24,018 nt of DNA from Gamarada debralockiae (Eukaryota; Ascomycota; Leotiomycetes; Helotiales; Hyphodiscaceae). A program made the position numbers and the translations under genes. Shown piece after piece: positions 19,949-24,018 of the stretch. A model generated the notes under the pieces. The model saw only the letters and a list, made by a program, of their open reading frames with translations, ran no database searches and was not told the DNA's origin. Every line of letters starts with the position of its first letter. Positions within the stretch are counted from its first letter, which is position 1. The DNA lies in NCBI GenBank assembly GCA_002803225.1, contig NXFV01001928.1, forward strand, positions 1 through 24,018. The letters run 5' to 3'.

Positions 19949-20102
19949 TATTATATACTATAGTTACAAAGCATAGGAATTGAATTAGGAAGTATTGTCT
20001 AATTTCTTAAAAGGTAAGGGAACGTGAGAGCTATATGTATACGGCTCGCTTAGAGCATATGACTTCCCGCAGCGCCATATAGGAACGCTGTGCCTTGCAA
20101 TA
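19949..20102 (-). repeat. Copia 5' LTR
   Basis: Partner of 13100-13253 with the same 154-bp length. On the minus strand it starts TATTGCAAGG, with TG changed to TA. It is followed immediately by the right-hand TTTCG duplication. Confidence 0.93.
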
Positions 20103-20107
20103 TTTCG

Positions 20108-20481
20108 CTAGTATTATAATATATATTAAAGTATCTAATACTAGTCTAAGCGCCCTTCCTTAAACTCTAACCTCTAAACGTTAATAAGGCCTTAGATCTT
20201 TAACTTCAGGTACTCCTAGTAAGCCTCCTCCTCTTTATTCTAGTAATCTCTCTAAGGCCAGTCCTTCTAGTGCTTTAGTTTCGACTGTAGTTAAGAGTTC
20301 TACTACTACTCAATAGTTAGTAGACCTAGAGCTATCTCCTATTATAAAGGGGTTCTTAGATATATTAAAAGGGGTTAATAAGTCTAATAATAAAGATAAT
20401 ATTAAGGGCAATAATTTGTATAGCGCTAATAATCCTCTGCCTAAAAATAAGAGAAAGCGAAATTCACAAAAGAAGAATTAA
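20108..20481 (+). pseudogene. Unidentified transposon-like ORF, part after the Copia insertion
   Basis: This continues the frame broken at 13,099; insertion plus duplication is 7,008 bp, a multiple of three, so both halves keep the same register. It reads ASIIIYIKVSNTSLSALP, later SGTPSKPPPLYSSNLSKASP, ELSPIIKGFLDILKGV, and ends in a basic PKNKRKRNSQKKN tail before TAA at 20479-20481. Four internal stops are all TAA/TAG explainable by RIP of CAA, CAG or CGA-like codons. The Ser/Pro-rich then basic C-terminus suggests a nuclear or nucleic-acid-binding protein, but no family is recognised. Confidence 0.5.
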
Positions 20482-21800
20482 TTAGTTTTTATATACTTTT
20501 AGTCTTTAATAATTACTTAATTATAGTTTAAACTATACTTTAGTCTATAATATTATAACCTTAATTTAAACCTAAAATTATAATAAGTATTATCTTATAA
20601 CTTTCGTTTATCTTTTTATAAACTATATCTACTTTATCTCTATTAAATACTCTTTATATACTAGTAATTATATACTATTAGAGTTTCTTATATTGTATTT
20701 TCGTATATTATCTGTATTTTATAACTTACTCAGGTTATATTAAGATATAGTTATTATAGTAACCTCTATATTAATATTATATACTAGGCATAGATCTAAA
20801 CGCCTAAGTACTTTCGCTATAATAAGGACAAACGTCTTACTTTTACTCCTTGACTATTAAAATCCTTATCTTTATCAAAACTCAAAACAAGGCGCTCTAC
20901 TAAACGGATATATCTTTATTCTTTATATACAAATAATTAAATATTATTAGAGTTTCTTATACTTTTTCTAAGTATTAATTATGTTTTATATCTTACTCTA
21001 TTAGTACTAGTATAATTAGCTAACTATCCGGCCTTGTATATCAAAATCCCTATCTCTATTAAAACTTATAATAAGACGCTTTTCTTAATAAATATATCTT
21101 TATTTTTTATATACAAATTATTAAGTATTACTAGAGTCCCTTATATTATTTTAAATCCCGCTCTATTAGTATTAGGTATAATTAGCTAACTATCTGGCCT
21201 TACGTATCAAAATCCCTATCTTTATCAAAGCTTATAATAAAACGCTTTACTTAATATATATACCTTTACTCTTTATATACAAATCTTTATACTTAAACCC
21301 CGATATATAAAGACACTATCTTATAGTTTTGGTTTAGTTTACGTATATACTATTATTTTATAGATATAACTACTAGATAAGATTTACGCTATAGTATATT
21401 AGTATATTATTTTAGGTTTAGTTTCAAACTCTCTTATAAGGTTCTTTTATACCTTATAATTCTTCTCTTCTTAGATATTAATATATTTATAATTTAATAT
21501 TAATTTATTATCTAATTCGATAGAAACTATCCTATATCTTTGTTTAAAGTTTTAATAGTATAGCTTTAATCTCTTTAGACTTAAGATATAGTTTCTCCTT
21601 AAATTAGATTTTACTTATAACATAGGTTTTTTATAATTACTTCTATAGTTCTAAGTATAATATCTAAAGTAATTATTATATATTATCCCTTTTATCTTTC
21701 CCTTTAAAATAAAAGTATAAACTATATATTAAGATTAATATTATTATAGATATTTTATTTATATATATATATAACAAAATTTCTCTTCTTTAGAATTACT
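20482..21800. other. AT-rich non-coding tract with tandem repeats
   Basis: No coding frame could be recognised. The part from 20,859 to about 21,300 is a tandem repeat, listed separately. The rest is low-complexity TA-rich sequence typical of RIP-mutated spacer. Confidence 0.6.
20859..21300. repeat. Tandem repeat of about 166-184 bp, two and a half copies
   Basis: AAAATCC[TC]TATC begins units at 20859, 21043 and 21209. Each unit holds in order a CTTTATATACAAAT-like word, TATTA.TAGAGT..CTTATA, CTCTATTAGTA and AATTAGCTAACTATC.GGCCTT. The third unit stops at about 21,300. Differences are mostly transitions. Flanking text from about 20,640 has a weaker partial copy. It may be a promoter or subterminal array of the element carrying the Helitron gene. 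Confidence 0.75.
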
Positions 21801-22949
21801 TAATTCTTCTTTAAATAATATTTTTTCTTTAATACCTTTAAGACCTTAACTTCGCTTTATGACTAATAGATCTATTAATTAGAATACTTAAAGACTCTAA
21901 GATAATACTATATAATATAATAAAAATAAACGCCGCTAATTTAAAAGACAATAGGCCTTATAATCTTAATAATATTTACAAATATCCTCTTTACTCTCTC
22001 TCTCTTAAAGTTATATAACTCGATCTTAAATTCGCTTTTTAATAGATAACTCTATTAGTACTTAAGTTTAATAAGCTTAAATTATTATTATAGTCTAGAA
22101 TTATATTATTTAAATACACTATCTATAATAAGAATCTCCCTAAAACGATATACTTCTATAGTATTTAAGGTTATAGTATAGGACTATTTCTCTATTTAAA
22201 GCTAGCTAAATACTCTAATATAGTTACTATTATACTAAACTCTTAAATACTCTAAAGATTAAGGAGAAGTATAAATTCTATTGTACTAATAGCTATAAAT
22301 CCTATATTCTTAACCTCCCTAAGTATCCCCTACCTTTTAAATACTAGCTAAATAATAACTATAAGGACCTATAGCTACTCTAGTGATAGCTTAATAATAC
22401 CTTTGCGTTTATATCCTTATAGTAAGCTAGTAGTCTATCTAAGAGCTTTAATAGACTAGTAAATATTATCGTTTTAGGCTATAATTATTACTTCCTCCTT
22501 AAGTTTTATATAAACCCTAGCTAAGAAGATAATAATAATATTATATCAATTAAGTAGTTCCTCTTCAATTAAAAGGGCTATAAGTAATATACTAAGTAGA
22601 ATAATATTCCTATAGATATAGTCTTAAAATAAAAGGCTTTTCTTAAAGAGATTAATCCCTATATTTAATGACTTCGAACTATAGTAAAGATAGTAACTAA
22701 TAGTGATTATAATATTACTATTCTAGAGATTAAAGGACAATAAAAATTTAACCCGAGAATAGAACAACTTAATTAAGCCTCTTACTCCTTATTACTAGTT
22801 ATCTACTAATGAATAATATCGCCGCCTTTATAAGGAGAAGTACTACTATTATAATACTTAAAGGTTAAGATATAGGAATAAGTATTAGATAAAGAAATTA
22901 AATTAATTCTTAACCCTTATAATCTCTTTAAGCTAATACTAAGAAAGTT
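21801..22949 (+). other. RIP-degraded tract leading into the Helitron relic
   Basis: AT-rich with stops in every frame. Short plus-strand pieces such as RLVNIIVLGYNYYFLLKFY (about 22,450-22,510) and ITILEIKGQ (about 22,720) lie upstream of the recognisable Helitron motifs and are likely part of the same gene. No independent feature is seen and no start can be chosen. Confidence 0.45.
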
Positions 22950-24018
22950 CGGATTCTAGTATAAAGATAGGACTAAATTCGAATTTATAAACTTACTTAG
23001 CCTACTCTATAAGCTATAGCAGTATCTACTACTATTACTATATAGTCAGCTTTATATAAGATAGGGAATTAAGACGAAAATTAGTATTAAGATATATACT
23101 CTTATAGAATAGATATAATATTAAGTTCTCTATAAACTCTATTTTCGATTTTTTAAACGCTTAACTAGAGAGTATCTTTATAATACTTAATATTATATTA
23201 AGGAAGAGAGATTAAATTTCATTTAAGGTAAAAGAACTTCTTAAGTCTAGCTCTTTTCTTAAGTAATTAGTTCTAATAATCTAATCTTCTATAATAATAA
23301 AAATATACTTAAATTTATTAGAAAACTCCTTTAAAGCTTTATTAGTTCTTAAGCTTAGTTATCCAAAAGAGTTACAAATACACTTATAGTCTATAGGTCT
23401 AAAGGAAAACCTTTATTATTTATTATAATAATATTTAATTTAAAATAGCTAAAGATCTAAGAGTTACTTTACTCTAGTTAAGATCCTTATAATATCTTAC
23501 TTAATATTTATAAGGTCTTTTACGCTCGACTTTAGGCTCTTATTAATACTCTTCGAAGTAATATCTTTAAGGATTTAATATATATTATTTATATTATTAA
23601 ATTCTAAAAGAGAGGGTACTTTTATACTTATATTCTTTATAAACTTCAACTTAAGTTTCTAATCTCTATAATTAATAAAATTATATTAGCTAAACTTCTA
23701 GACTAAGTTAAGGACCTTAAATTATATACTATAGTTAAGAGCTATATAATATATAGTAAATCTTATCTTAATCTTAATAAAAATAGCTATAGTAAACAAT
23801 ATAATCAGCAAGGTAAAAGGGAATATTACTATAGCTTCCCTTATCTAGTTAAACTAACTACTAAGATTAATGAAAACGGCCGTATTAAGTATAAGTGTTA
23901 TAAAGAAGAGGATACTTAAGTAGTATTATATATTCCTCTTCTCTTAAAGAAATTTAACTACTATATTATAGTTAATATATACTTTACTACTAATATTATC
24001 TTATATCTCTTTAAGTAT
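22950..24018 (+). pseudogene. Helitron Rep/helicase relic: N-domain and HUH region, cut by window end
   Basis: The plus strand reads, with RIP-type stops, FFKRLTREYLYNT, then EERLNFI (about 23,150-23,220). SKGKPLLF follows (about 23,400), as in the Helitron-like N-terminal domain segment GKPxLFxTxT. Then come DPYNILLNIYKVFYARL (about 23,480-23,535) and KF*KRGYFYTYILYKL (23,600-23,645), aligning with the Rep consensus EFQKRGLPHxHIL. Finally DLKLYTIVKSYII (about 23,710-23,750), REYYYSFPY, YKEEDT*VVLYIP (about 23,895-23,935) and ILYLFKY at the edge, matching EDxxVVPYxP and YLYKY. Both HUH histidines are Tyr (23623-23625, 23629-23631), and an FQKRG glutamine is a stop. The helicase half would lie beyond the window. 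The region 21,800-22,950 probably holds its N-terminus but is too decayed to assign. Confidence 0.85.

Larger units (their letters stand above)
13100..20102 (-). mobile_element. Complete but dead Ty1/Copia LTR retrotransposon, 7,003 bp
   Basis: It is bounded by two 154-bp LTRs (13100-13253, 19949-20102) and the TTTCG duplication. Coding remnants read on the minus strand in the order integrase (about 17,450-18,050), reverse transcriptase (about 15,480), RNase H (about 14,510-15,190). Integrase before RT is the Copia order. Since pol is on the minus strand, 19949-20102 is the 5' LTR. The purine tract TAAGGGGTG at 13262-13254 immediately precedes the 3' LTR. LTR ends are TA...TA, consistent with TG...CA after RIP. 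The two LTRs differ at 16 of 154 sites, all transitions and 12 in CpA/TpG context, so divergence reflects RIP and cannot date the insertion. About 1.2 kb between RNase H and the 3' LTR is extra (see the antisense segment). Confidence 0.94.
13095..20107. repeat. 5-bp target-site duplication TTTCG of the Copia element
   Basis: TTTCG occurs at 13095-13099 directly before the left LTR and again at 20103-20107 directly after the right LTR. Five bases is the usual Copia duplication length. Its perfect state confirms the element borders and shows both LTRs belong to one insertion. Confidence 0.93.

Overview
The window reads as a filamentous ascomycete (Pezizomycotina) chromosome segment. Evidence: short spliceosomal introns of 47-73 bp with GTRNGY donors and CTRAC-like branch sites, fungus-specific protein families (a DUF4246 protein, an ankyrin protein with the usual fungal N-terminus, a highly reducing polyketide synthase), and a long AT-rich tract with the marks of repeat-induced point mutation (RIP: C:G to T:A, mainly at CpA/TpG). 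The species cannot be read from the sequence.

Layout. Positions 1-4,060 are a transposon graveyard: an unidentified open frame at the left edge, a decayed integrase on the minus strand (404-1,571), a solo LTR with intact target duplication (2,020-2,188), twin 172-bp pogo-like MITEs (2,687-2,858 and 2,891-3,062) and a 105-bp tandem repeat (3,253-3,462). Positions 4,315-8,083 hold the only two genes that look intact: a seven-exon DUF4246 gene (+, 644 aa) and a two-exon ankyrin gene (-, 510 aa). They converge and overlap tail to tail by 92 bp.

Positions 8,510-11,285 hold two abutting relics with secondary-metabolism character. One is the C-terminal half of an ABCB-type multidrug transporter (-). 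The other is the ketoreductase-ACP end of a highly reducing PKS (+). They touch at about 10,395, and neither keeps its N-terminal part. They look like the remains of a collapsed biosynthetic cluster.

From about 11,370 to the end the DNA is AT-rich and full of stops. It contains a structurally complete but dead Ty1/Copia retrotransposon (13,100-20,102, minus strand, 154-bp LTRs, TTTCG target duplication). This is inserted into an unidentified plus-strand transposon-like ORF that reads in frame across the insertion (about 12,796-13,099, then 20,108-20,481). Then come tandem repeats of about 170-180 bp and a RIP-killed Helitron Rep region (about 22,950 to the window end). Between pol and the 3' LTR the Copia element carries an extra segment that reads as an antisense gene with a 19-codon tandem repeat; this is the least ordinary item here.

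No intact multi-gene system is visible. The two live genes have no evident functional link to each other or to the relics.
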